Positions 35,631-43,517 of a DNA stretch of 64,000 nt are shown piece after piece. This DNA is from UBA4416 sp035439445 (GTDB taxonomy: Bacteria; Bacteroidota; Bacteroidia; B-17B0; Aurantibacillaceae). Location: contig DAORKG010000005.1 of NCBI GenBank assembly GCA_035439445.1, positions 62,001 through 126,000 on the forward strand. The letters are read 5' to 3'. Under the pieces are notes generated by a model, which did no database searches, was not told the DNA's origin, and was given only the letters and a program-made list of their open reading frames with translations. Made by a program: the position numbers and the translations under genes. Numbering within the stretch: position 1 is the stretch's first letter; each line of letters starts with the position of its first letter.

Positions 35631-36554
35631 GTGAGTACTTATCATCAAATATCAGAACTGTCGGGTTTAGAAAACACTATTGTTACTATTGGTACTTTTG
35701 ATGGGGTTCATTTAGGTCATCAGAAAATAATTAAACGATTAGTTGAATTAAAAGAAAAGCAAGGTGGAGAAATAGTGTTATTTACTTTCGACCCTCATCC
35801 ACGTAAAATACTTTTCCCTGAACAAAAAGATTTGAAACTAATTACTACAACTGATGAAAAATGTGCGGTTTTAAAACAGTTTGGAGTTGACCATGTTTTG
35901 GTGTTTCCTTTTACAAAGGAGTTTTCGCAAATGCAGGCGCAAGATTATATTTCAAATATTATTGTAAAAGGATTAAAAACTAAAACTTTGGTTATTGGCT
36001 ATGATCATCGTTTTGGTAGTAATAGAGAGGGGAATATTGAAACATTAAAACAGTTGTCTGAAATTTATAATTTTAATGTAGAGGAAATTCCTGCCCAAGA
36101 AATTAATCAACTAAATGTTAGTAGCACTCGTATTAGAAAGGCTATTGACGAAGGAGATATAAAAACAGCAAATGAGTTTTTAGGCTATCGTTTTTTTATA
36201 AGCGGAACCGTAGTTAAAGGAAAGCAACTTGGCAGAACTATTGGTTATCCAACTGCTAATATCTTTATTGAAGATAAAGATAAATTAACCCCTAAAATTG
36301 GCGTGTATGCTGTAAATGTTGAGGTTAAAGGAATTGCGTATAAAGGGATGTTGAACATTGGAACAAATCCTACAACAGATTTGGATAACACTATAAAGAT
36401 TGAAGTCAATATTTTTGATTTTGATAAGGATATATATGGCGAAGAAATAAAAGTTGAATTTCTAAAGCGTATTCGAAATGAAGAAAAATTTGCTAACTTA
36501 GATGAACTAAAGCAAGCTTTAGCAAATGATAAAATCGCTTGTAGTCATGTTTAA
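35631..36554 (+). CDS. ribF: Bifunctional riboflavin kinase/FAD synthetase RibF
   Basis: The product has 307 residues and starts at GTG. The N-terminal FAD synthetase domain has TIGTFDGVHLGHQKII, then FDPHPRK and VIGYDHRFG, then the SSTRIR motif. The C-terminal riboflavin kinase domain has GKQLGRTIGYPTANI and GVYAVNV, then GMLNIGTNPT and IEVNIFDFD. It converts riboflavin to FMN and FAD. Both domains are complete. The following LRR gene overlaps its 3' end by 8 bp from the preferred start. Confidence 0.95.
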   Translation: MSTYHQISELSGLENTIVTIGTFDGVHLGHQKIIKRLVELKEKQGGEIVLFTFDPHPRKILFPEQKDLKLITTTDEKCAVLKQFGVDHVLVFPFTKEFSQMQAQDYISNIIVKGLKTKTLVIGYDHRFGSNREGNIETLKQLSEIYNFNVEEIPAQEINQLNVSSTRIRKAIDEGDIKTANEFLGYRFFISGTVVKGKQLGRTIGYPTANIFIEDKDKLTPKIGVYAVNVEVKGIAYKGMLNIGTNPTTDLDNTIKIEVNIFDFDKDIYGEEIKVEFLKRIRNEEKFANLDELKQALANDKIACSHV

Positions 36555-37155
36555 ATACTTTTTGAATATAACAGTTGTTTTAATTCTGTCTTTTTCGTTT
36601 AAGACAGTAAATGCTCAATTGTTGGATTCTCTTTCTTTAGATACAATGCAGGGATTTACATCTATTCAGGAAGCTATGAAAAATCCTGACGCAGTTATTA
36701 AATTAGTACTTCGCAAACAGCATTTAAAATCATTTCCTAAAGAGATATTACAATTTAAAAATTTACAATATTTAGATATTAGTAAAAATTCAATATCTGA
36801 ATTATCAGACAGCATCTACTTACTATCAAATCTTCAATATTTCTCTTGTAGTAAAACCGGTTTAAAAGTACTACCTAAGGAAATTGGTAAGTTGAGTAAC
36901 TTATTATATTTAAATTGTAATCAAAATGATTTAGAAGCTTTACCTCCTCAAATTGGTAATCTTGAAAAATTAGAGATACTTGATTTATGGAGTAATAATT
37001 TTAATGAGTATCCCTCTACCTTATCAGGATTAAAATCTTTGAAAGTTCTGGATTTAAGAAATATTTTAATAAGTGATGAGGTTCAGACAAATATCACTAA
37101 TATGCTTCCAAGAGCAAAAGTGTATATGTCGCCTAGTTGTAAGTGTAAGTGGTGA
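36547..37155 (+). CDS. Exported leucine-rich-repeat protein
   Basis: The product has 202 residues from ATG 36547, where a clean signal peptide begins (MFKYFLNITVVLILSFSFKTVNA). An alternative ATG at 36526 adds seven residues. Mature residues hold five to six LRRs of about 23 residues (LKSFPKEILQFKNLQYLDIS, LEKLEILDLWSNNF). The Cys-rich end CKCKW is odd. No sorting domain or lipobox is present, so it may stay in the periplasm. The overlap with ribF suggests translational coupling. Confidence 0.8.
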   Translation: MFKYFLNITVVLILSFSFKTVNAQLLDSLSLDTMQGFTSIQEAMKNPDAVIKLVLRKQHLKSFPKEILQFKNLQYLDISKNSISELSDSIYLLSNLQYFSCSKTGLKVLPKEIGKLSNLLYLNCNQNDLEALPPQIGNLEKLEILDLWSNNFNEYPSTLSGLKSLKVLDLRNILISDEVQTNITNMLPRAKVYMSPSCKCKW

Positions 37156-37202
37156 TTTCGAGAACCTCAATCATCAAAATACGATGCCTGAGGCACTCGA
37201 AA
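37156..37202. repeat. Interrupted long hairpin between convergent genes
   Basis: Nested stems TTTCGAG/CTCGAAA, CCTCA/TGAGG and CATC/GATG are separated by 2-nt internal loops around AAAATAC. It begins right after the LRR stop codon. There is no T run on the + side, so it looks more like a dispersed palindromic element than a standard terminator. Confidence 0.5.
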
Positions 37203-37213
37203 GCAGGGTTAAG

Positions 37214-38146
37214 TTAAACTCCCATTTGTTTTAATTGCTCTTCCAAAAACTTAATTCCCTCTACAAAACTATGAGGATTATATCCTAAATCACGCTTTGC
37301 TTTATCTAAAATAAAGCCAGTAACAGGAGGTCGTTTTGCAGGTTGTTTAATATCTGCTGATTTAGAAGGTTTTATTAATGATTTATCTAATTTGTAATAA
37401 TCAGCTACTAAATGAGCTACTTCTAAAATATTTAAAAAGTCTTTTCCAGAGATATTATAAATACCACTTGCCTTTTTCTCTGCAATTAATATACAACCAT
37501 CTGCTAAATCTTCGGCAAGAGTTGGTGTACGGTATTGGTCATCAACCACATTAATGGTTTTGCCCTGCTCTAAATTTTGTTTCACCCACAATACAATGTT
37601 ACTTCTGCTCATATTATCTACAATACCGTAAACTAAAACAGTTCGAGCAATTGACCAATGAAGAGAAGAATTTTGAACAATATTTTCTGCCTCTAATTTT
37701 GTTTCTGCATAGTAACTTAATGGATTTGGTTTTTCTGTTTCATCCAGTGGTCCGTGCGTTCCATCAAAAATAAAATCAGTTGATAAGTGAATGAAATGTG
37801 GTTTATAATTAGGATTTTCTATTTGTAATTTTTCTAAAACCTCTACCTGATTTTTAACGGAAGTTGTGTTAAGTAAATATGCTCCTTCTCTATCGCTTTC
37901 GCATGCATCCACATTGGTCATAGCGGCAGTATTAATTACAACATCAGGCAAGTATTTTTTAAATACAGATAATACGTTCTCGTAATTTGTAATGTCTAAT
38001 TCGGCATACTCATAGCCAGATTTATTTACTAATCTGTTTTCACCACGCGCAGTAGCAATGCATACTACGTTAGCTTTATCTTTTAGCTTGTAAACTAATT
38101 TCTGACCTAGTAATCCGTTGGAACCTGTAATTAATATTTTTTGCAT
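37214..38146 (-). CDS. RmlD-like SDR family NAD(P)-dependent sugar reductase
   Basis: The product has 310 residues from ATG 38146 (MQKILITGSNGLLGQ). The five codons before it (from 38161) are unlikely to be translated. The nucleotide-binding loop is GSNGLLGQ, the VINTAAMTNVDACE segment is RmlD-like, and the catalytic Tyr-Lys pair is in SYYAETKLEAE. It resembles dTDP-4-dehydrorhamnose reductase, but no other rml genes lie nearby, so the sugar nucleotide is uncertain. Confidence 0.85.
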   Translation of the reverse strand: MQKILITGSNGLLGQKLVYKLKDKANVVCIATARGENRLVNKSGYEYAELDITNYENVLSVFKKYLPDVVINTAAMTNVDACESDREGAYLLNTTSVKNQVEVLEKLQIENPNYKPHFIHLSTDFIFDGTHGPLDETEKPNPLSYYAETKLEAENIVQNSSLHWSIARTVLVYGIVDNMSRSNIVLWVKQNLEQGKTINVVDDQYRTPTLAEDLADGCILIAEKKASGIYNISGKDFLNILEVAHLVADYYKLDKSLIKPSKSADIKQPAKRPPVTGFILDKAKRDLGYNPHSFVEGIKFLEEQLKQMGV

Positions 38147-38176
38147 AGGGTAAATATACAAAAAGCATAAAAATAG

Positions 38177-38689
38177 TTATCGCTGAGTACTTTTTATTTG
38201 CAGTAAAATGTCGAATAATTTTGCGGTTGCTAACGCGTCACCTTCCGCTCTGTGTCTGGCATCATTGTTAATTCCTAATGATTCACATAAAGGCCCAAGG
38301 CTATATGTTTTTTTACCTGGAATTAGTTTACGACTGAGTTTTACAGTACACAATTTTTCTCTTTCAAAATGATATCCTAACGAGGCAAATTCTCCTTTAA
38401 TGAAATTATAATCAAAGCTAACATTGTGTGCTACAAAAGTTCTGCCCTCTGTTAGTTTTAGAATTGTATTTGCAATTTCATGAAACTTAGGTGCATCGGC
38501 TACCATTTGATTAGTTATACCGGTAATGTTTGTGTAAAATGGAGAAATGTAGCATTCAGGATTAATTAACGAAGTGAATTTTTCGGTTACTTGCAAGCCA
38601 TCATGAATAATGATACATATCTCTGTAATTCGTCCTTTTGGGTATTCAAATTTTCCACCGCAAGTTTCTATATCAATAATGGCAAACAT
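38177..38689 (-). CDS. DEDDh 3'-5' exonuclease (DNA polymerase III epsilon-like)
   Basis: The product has 170 residues. The DEDDh residues are visible: FAIIDIETCGG (Asp and Glu), HNVSFDYNFI (second Asp), and DARHRAEGDALAT (His and last Asp). A domain of this size is found both in DnaQ-type proofreading subunits and in stand-alone repair nucleases. The 30-bp spacing to the SDR gene allows co-transcription. Confidence 0.85.
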   Translation of the reverse strand: MFAIIDIETCGGKFEYPKGRITEICIIIHDGLQVTEKFTSLINPECYISPFYTNITGITNQMVADAPKFHEIANTILKLTEGRTFVAHNVSFDYNFIKGEFASLGYHFEREKLCTVKLSRKLIPGKKTYSLGPLCESLGINNDARHRAEGDALATAKLFDILLQIKSTQR

Positions 38690-38737
38690 TGTAGTAAAAG
38701 TAATTTTTTATTTTTTGTATAAAAAGAAGAAAATAAA

Positions 38738-38761
38738 AAAGCCCAATTTATATTGGGCTTT
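38738..38761 (-). terminator. Rho-independent terminator after the T9SS esterase gene
   Basis: AAAGCCCAAT/ATTGGGCTTT form a 10-bp perfect stem around TTAT, and the minus strand continues into a T run. Confidence 0.85.
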
Positions 38762-38783
38762 AAAAAAAAATTAGGATATACTA

Positions 38784-40100
38784 TTATTTAAAAATTACTT
38801 TTTGTGTTGTTGATTGCCCGTTTTTATTAGTTACTTTTAAAAAGTATAAACCTGCTGATAAGTTATTTTTCTTGATCTTAATGCTTGTTTCATCTGTAGT
38901 TTCAGAACTTATTGTTTTTCCGGTCACATCCAATAATTCAATTTTATGAGTAGTATTTGAATTTTCGAAAACCACAGTCATATCATTTTCTGAAGGATTA
39001 GGATAAACCTCTGAAATAATAGAATTATTGGTTAATTCTTTAATGCCAACTTGAGAACATGCCATTGTTACATTGGTTGTACAAGTAGTATAAGCGTACA
39101 AAGTTGCGGTTTGTGCCGGTGTGTTAGGGGCAATTAATGGCGCATCAGTACATCCTAAATTAGAAACCAAAAAGTCTCTTACAAATTTCACTGTACTATC
39201 CATATAAGTAGTAGATGATGCAAAGGGTACATGATCTTTTCCGTACCAAGTATAGAAAGGATTTGCTACACCAGTCGCATTTGCTTGTTCTTTTAGCATT
39301 CTACTACCGTCTAATACAATTAGTTGTGCACCTAACGGTGCAGCAGGGCCTCTATTATACTTTACAGTTCCATCAATTGTTCCGTGCATAGAGCAAAATG
39401 GCACATCACCAGGTTGGATCCATCCATATCTTCCTAATGCCCCACATAAATTAATAACACCTTTTACTTTAGATGAATAGCATTGGTTTCCGCTATAACC
39501 TTCCATACCACCTAATGAATTTATAACTGAATCATTCATGTAATAATTTACTTCACATGTTTTGTCTAAATATGCTGTATGTAATGCTGTAATTGCACCT
39601 GCTGAACTCCCCCCGATAAAAATATTGTTAGTATCTATTTTATAGGTGTTTGAGGTTAATTTATCTTTGTAGAAAAAACGAATAGACGCTTTCATATCTT
39701 GAACAGCTCTTAAAACAGCTTTCACTGCACCTACTGAATCAAAAGGGGTTAACCCCAAACGATAATTGATAGATGCACAAACAAATCCTTTTTTTGCAAA
39801 AGATTGTGATAAAGTAACAACATCACCGTCATTTTTGGTTCCAAAAATAAAACTACCACCATGTGCCCAGATAATTAAGGGGCGTTTTGTTTCAGTGTCA
39901 CCGGTAGGTTCGTAAAAGTCTAAGGTAAGCGTTTGTGTTGATCCTGCGGCTGTTAAGTTTGATCCAAAAACAATATTACTGGTTGTTGTAACATTTGTAA
40001 ATGTATCAGTTGCATATCTTCCGGTAGCACATGGCGTTTGAGCCTTTAAAAGACCAAAGTTGGCAATGGTAGATAAGGCAAAAAAGTAAATTTTTTTCAT
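38784..40100 (-). CDS. Secreted carboxylesterase-like hydrolase with T9SS sorting domain
   Basis: The product has 438 residues. A signal peptide (ending LLKAQ) precedes an alpha/beta hydrolase of the carboxylesterase/HSL type: the oxyanion motif HGGSF, the nucleophile in GGSSAGAITA, the acid in MHGTIDGTV and the His in YGKDHVPF. From about residue 360, EVYPNPSENDMTVVF starts a T9SS type A sorting domain, ending LKVTNKNGQSTTQKVIFK. It is probably released or surface-anchored to cleave esters. Gap to neighbours is about 90 bp, so it is likely monocistronic. Confidence 0.88.
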   Translation of the reverse strand: MKKIYFFALSTIANFGLLKAQTPCATGRYATDTFTNVTTTSNIVFGSNLTAAGSTQTLTLDFYEPTGDTETKRPLIIWAHGGSFIFGTKNDGDVVTLSQSFAKKGFVCASINYRLGLTPFDSVGAVKAVLRAVQDMKASIRFFYKDKLTSNTYKIDTNNIFIGGSSAGAITALHTAYLDKTCEVNYYMNDSVINSLGGMEGYSGNQCYSSKVKGVINLCGALGRYGWIQPGDVPFCSMHGTIDGTVKYNRGPAAPLGAQLIVLDGSRMLKEQANATGVANPFYTWYGKDHVPFASSTTYMDSTVKFVRDFLVSNLGCTDAPLIAPNTPAQTATLYAYTTCTTNVTMACSQVGIKELTNNSIISEVYPNPSENDMTVVFENSNTTHKIELLDVTGKTISSETTDETSIKIKKNNLSAGLYFLKVTNKNGQSTTQKVIFK

Positions 40101-40194
40101 AGTGTAAAGTTTAGGTTATGATAAATTTAATCTTTTTTTTAAATCATTTTAGTATTGATATGTTATTTAACACCAGATGCCCTAAAAGATTTAG

Positions 40195-41517
40195 TTATGG
40201 AAAAATCACCGCCGGATATTTTGTAGCAAGAGCCTCTGGAATAGATGATTTGTAGGTAGAATTGATGGCTTTAATAAATTCATTAGCCAATAAGGCATTG
40301 CCTCTTGGTGTTAAATTCAATCCATCTAAAGAGTAGAAACCACCTGACACAAATGATGCATTTACAGATACTCCATTATATGCGTATCCTGTTTTTACTT
40401 TTGCAAAAAATGAATTTACATCTACAAAAGCTAATCCTTTAGCATCAGCAATATTTTTTAAAATGCTATTATAATTATTAATAGCATTTTCTATAGTGTT
40501 TATTTCTGCTGTAGTTAAAACATATCTGTCAGGGATTGGAATTAAAGAGCCCCATTTGTGACATTTCACAGAATCCAGAGGTACATTTAATAAAATAAAT
40601 TCTCCTTCCTGAGCTTGTCTGAATCCTAAAAACTGACTTGCGTCTTGAATAACAAAACCATTATTTCCTTCAGAGAAACTAAACGGTGCGCTTATAGCTC
40701 CGTAGTATAAATTTAAATTGTCAGCTGATGTAGCATCTAATTTCAAGGCATTCCAGGCAATGGTATTAAAATAAGCCATTGATTTAATACTTGGTATATT
40801 AGCAATAATACCTTTTGAGCCATTAGCCGTTAATTTATTAATTATATTATTAATACTTGCTTCAAAGCCTATACCTGCTGCACCATTAATAGGAGTAATG
40901 TTATCTGCAGTTGCGCCTTTTAATGCATAATTTAAAACATCATTTAATCCAAGCATCACAGTAAAAAATGTTGGATTTTTAGCAATAGCATCTGATAAAA
41001 CAGAAGAACTTGCACTTGATGCCATACGCTGATAAAAAGGATTTGATAAGCCAGCCACATCTGCATCTATTACTTTTAAGTCAGGCACTCCAAAATTATT
41101 AAATGGACCTTGGCTAGCATAAATATTAGATGCGAAAATTGAAATATCTCCCTGAGGAGCAATTTTTACAGGGCCTAGTGAGGTTACGCCCTGACAATCC
41201 ATTCTGTCACCCAAAATGGAAGGTGAATTATTAGCATTACCACAACCAATTGAACTAGCAGAAACATATGGAATTTTAAATTCTCCACTTCCAATTGATT
41301 TAAATTGTTCAGCTAAAATTGTTGCATATGAATTTTCTTGTGCGTCATAATACAATGCTCCGTTTGCATAACCGGCAGTCATAGAACTTCCAATAGCTAC
41401 ATAGTTAGAAGCATCAATACTCCCTTTGTCAACTTCGGGCTCTTTAAATTTTGGATTGCAGCCTGTTGTAATAATAACAGTTGCAAATAAAAAAATGGAT
41501 GTATATAATTTCATCAT
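40195..41517 (-). CDS. SGNH/GDSL-hydrolase lipoprotein
   Basis: The product has 440 residues with a lipoprotein signal (lipobox ITTGC, Cys20). Block I is GSSMTAGYA with the predicted catalytic Ser, block III is MLGLNDVLN, and the block V region is LDGLNLTPRGNALLA, where the usual His is Asn, so the triad may be altered. It lies 12 bp downstream of the FadL-type porin gene on the same strand, a pairing often seen in Bacteroidota. It is probably an outer-membrane esterase acting on a lipid-like substrate. Confidence 0.82.
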   Translation of the reverse strand: MMKLYTSIFLFATVIITTGCNPKFKEPEVDKGSIDASNYVAIGSSMTAGYANGALYYDAQENSYATILAEQFKSIGSGEFKIPYVSASSIGCGNANNSPSILGDRMDCQGVTSLGPVKIAPQGDISIFASNIYASQGPFNNFGVPDLKVIDADVAGLSNPFYQRMASSASSSVLSDAIAKNPTFFTVMLGLNDVLNYALKGATADNITPINGAAGIGFEASINNIINKLTANGSKGIIANIPSIKSMAYFNTIAWNALKLDATSADNLNLYYGAISAPFSFSEGNNGFVIQDASQFLGFRQAQEGEFILLNVPLDSVKCHKWGSLIPIPDRYVLTTAEINTIENAINNYNSILKNIADAKGLAFVDVNSFFAKVKTGYAYNGVSVNASFVSGGFYSLDGLNLTPRGNALLANEFIKAINSTYKSSIPEALATKYPAVIFP

Positions 41518-41529
41518 AATTTAAATGTC

Positions 41530-42759
41530 TTAAAATTTGTAACCAATTGATATTCCTGGAGCGCAAACATTTGTTTTGAAAGTTCCGCTTAAATTTGTTT
41601 CTAAGTTTGTATCTTTTCGTTCGAGATGGGTGAATAAAAATGAGGCATCAATTTTTAAATGTTTACCTAACTCATATCCGATTCCTGCTGTATAATTTAT
41701 TCTGTTTGCATCAGGTGTTTCTGGTGTTACATAACCATTTTGAACTGGTGTTATACCGTATGCTAAACCTAAGCGAGCAGAAAAGTTTGTGTTAATTTTA
41801 TATTGTGCGCCACCTCTGAATGCAAAAGTGTTTTTATACATCCTAGCAGATTTTGTATCGATTAATGAAGTTGTATTGTTTTCGTAATCAAATGATAAAG
41901 TATCATATGCTTTCCATCCAACATAATTAATATCTAAAGCAACATCTAATTTGCTATTTATATTATAGGCGAAACCTAATGTAGTAACATTTGGTAAAGG
42001 TAAACTCGAAGAAAATTTACCATCAGGAAAATTAGCCGCTAATGAGGCAGGGACTTTAAATGTGGCTTGTCCGTTATTTACTTTCATGTCAATTTTTGAA
42101 CGATATGTTAAGCCTATGCTTAATTTTTCAATTGGTTTAAAGTAAATGCCTGCATTAAAACCATAGCCAGATGCTTTTCCGTTTAATTCAGCATGTCCGT
42201 AATTGCCGTTTTGATCGATAACAGGAATGTCTTTTTGTAAGTTTACTTTTCCACTCGCGTAAACTAATCCTGCACCAATACCAATTTTATCATTGATTCT
42301 ATAGCTTACTGTAGGCTGATAAAATATAGCTCTTAGTTCTAATCTGGTTAATGCAAATCTCCCGGTCCAGTTATTTTCCCATTGTACTGTGCTGCCAAAT
42401 GGTGTGTAAACTGCTAAGCCCAATTTTAATTTGGAACTGTCTTTTAGTTCAAATAAGCCATAAGCTGCAAAAGGCGTACTAATAGGAGAGTTAGTTCTTG
42501 AAACTTGATTGGTCGCAGCATCCATGTATGCACCTCTTGCAATAGTGGGAGTAACTCCTAGATTAATAGAGTTTCCATGAACAAAACTTGCTCCACCAGG
42601 ATTAAAAAATAAGGAGGCTGCATCTTGCATCAATGCTGTTCCGGCTCCGCCCATGCCTTGTTGTTTTTGTCCTTGTAAGTTTACCTGAAAGCCCTGCGAA
42701 CTCATGATTGCAGGAGTTGTTAGAAATATGAATATAAATAGTTTATAGAAATAGTTCAT
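41530..42759 (-). CDS. OmpP1/FadL/TodX-family outer-membrane transporter
   Basis: The product has 409 residues. The signal peptide ends SSQG. The mature N-terminus FQVNLQGQKQQGMGGAGTAL and the DAASLFFNPGG plug region are the FadL hallmark, followed by barrel strands and a C-terminal ISIGYKF with terminal Phe. FadL-type proteins let hydrophobic molecules such as fatty acids or aromatics cross the outer membrane. The SGNH lipoprotein gene follows 12 bp downstream. Confidence 0.9.
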   Translation of the reverse strand: MNYFYKLFIFIFLTTPAIMSSQGFQVNLQGQKQQGMGGAGTALMQDAASLFFNPGGASFVHGNSINLGVTPTIARGAYMDAATNQVSRTNSPISTPFAAYGLFELKDSSKLKLGLAVYTPFGSTVQWENNWTGRFALTRLELRAIFYQPTVSYRINDKIGIGAGLVYASGKVNLQKDIPVIDQNGNYGHAELNGKASGYGFNAGIYFKPIEKLSIGLTYRSKIDMKVNNGQATFKVPASLAANFPDGKFSSSLPLPNVTTLGFAYNINSKLDVALDINYVGWKAYDTLSFDYENNTTSLIDTKSARMYKNTFAFRGGAQYKINTNFSARLGLAYGITPVQNGYVTPETPDANRINYTAGIGYELGKHLKIDASFLFTHLERKDTNLETNLSGTFKTNVCAPGISIGYKF

Positions 42760-42782
42760 TTAGGGATAGTGTTTGGTATATG

Positions 42783-43247
42783 TTATTTTTTAGATTTCAC
42801 GAATGCGTCCTGATACATTTTTATCCAGTCTTTTACAGATATTTTTTGTACTAGCTCTGCAACTAAATCAAATGGAATCTGGTCAGCTTTTTTAAAGCGA
42901 ATACAACCTTTCCCCATATCTAATTTTGTTTTACAATGTTTTGGATACTCTGCTACAAACCATTCCAATAATTTTGGATTAGCATAAATACCCATATGAT
43001 GAAGAGCAATAAAATTTTTTTGAGATGCTACACTGATAAGTGGTAATGGAATTTTAGGGTCGCAATGGTATCCATCAGGAAAAATGGAATGAGGAACCAC
43101 GTAGCTAATCATGCCATATTGCATGCACTCTTCAAATCCTTTCGGAAGATTTTTTGCAACAGTGTCTCTTAATTTTTTGAAATAAGGCGCTCTGTCTTCA
43201 GGCACTTCTTTTAAATAATCACTTACATTTTTTGCTTTTGATTGCAT
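42783..43247 (-). CDS. DUF1801-family protein
   Basis: The product has 154 residues and is cytoplasmic. It matches the DUF1801 pattern: DYLKEVPEDRAPYFKKLRDTV, then FEECMQYGMISYVVP, then KNFIALHHMGIY and KGCIRFKKADQIPFDLV. Function of the family is unclear. It lies 23 bp upstream of the FadL-type gene and may be the first gene of that transcript. Confidence 0.85.
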   Translation of the reverse strand: MQSKAKNVSDYLKEVPEDRAPYFKKLRDTVAKNLPKGFEECMQYGMISYVVPHSIFPDGYHCDPKIPLPLISVASQKNFIALHHMGIYANPKLLEWFVAEYPKHCKTKLDMGKGCIRFKKADQIPFDLVAELVQKISVKDWIKMYQDAFVKSKK

Positions 43248-43291
43248 ATCTGTTATTTAATGAAATATAAATATAACAGATTTTGTATAAC

Positions 43292-43320
43292 AAAAAAACC
43301 TCCTTAAAAAAGGAAGTTTT
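43292..43320 (-). terminator. Terminator of the tRNA-Arg transcript
   Basis: On the minus strand AAAACTTCCTT pairs with AAGGAGGTTTT (one G-T), then a T run, directly downstream of the tRNA. Confidence 0.8.
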
Positions 43321-43324
43321 AGAG

Positions 43325-43398
43325 TGATCCCGATTGGATTCGAACCAATGACCCACAGCTTAGAAGGCTGTTGCTCTATCCAGCTGAGCTACGGGACC
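43325..43398 (-). tRNA. tRNA-Arg (anticodon TCT)
   Basis: The 74-nt minus-strand sequence starts GGTCCCGTAGCTCAG and folds into a full cloverleaf. The acceptor is GGTCCCG/CGGGATC with discriminator A. The D arm is GCTC/GAGC. The anticodon stem is ACAGC/GCTGT with loop CTTCTAA, giving anticodon TCT, and the T arm is ATTGG-TTCGAAT-CCAAT. The 3' CCA is not encoded. Anticodon UCU reads AGA/AGG, the arginine codons favoured in AT-rich genomes. Confidence 0.97.
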
Positions 43399-43517
43399 AT
43401 TTTTAAGTAAACTTAAAATTTGGAATGCGAATTTAATACTTTTTTTTCAATATAAACGGTCTTTTTTTAATACTTTAATTATTACAATATTTTGCTATTT
43501 TTAGCACTTTATAGCTT

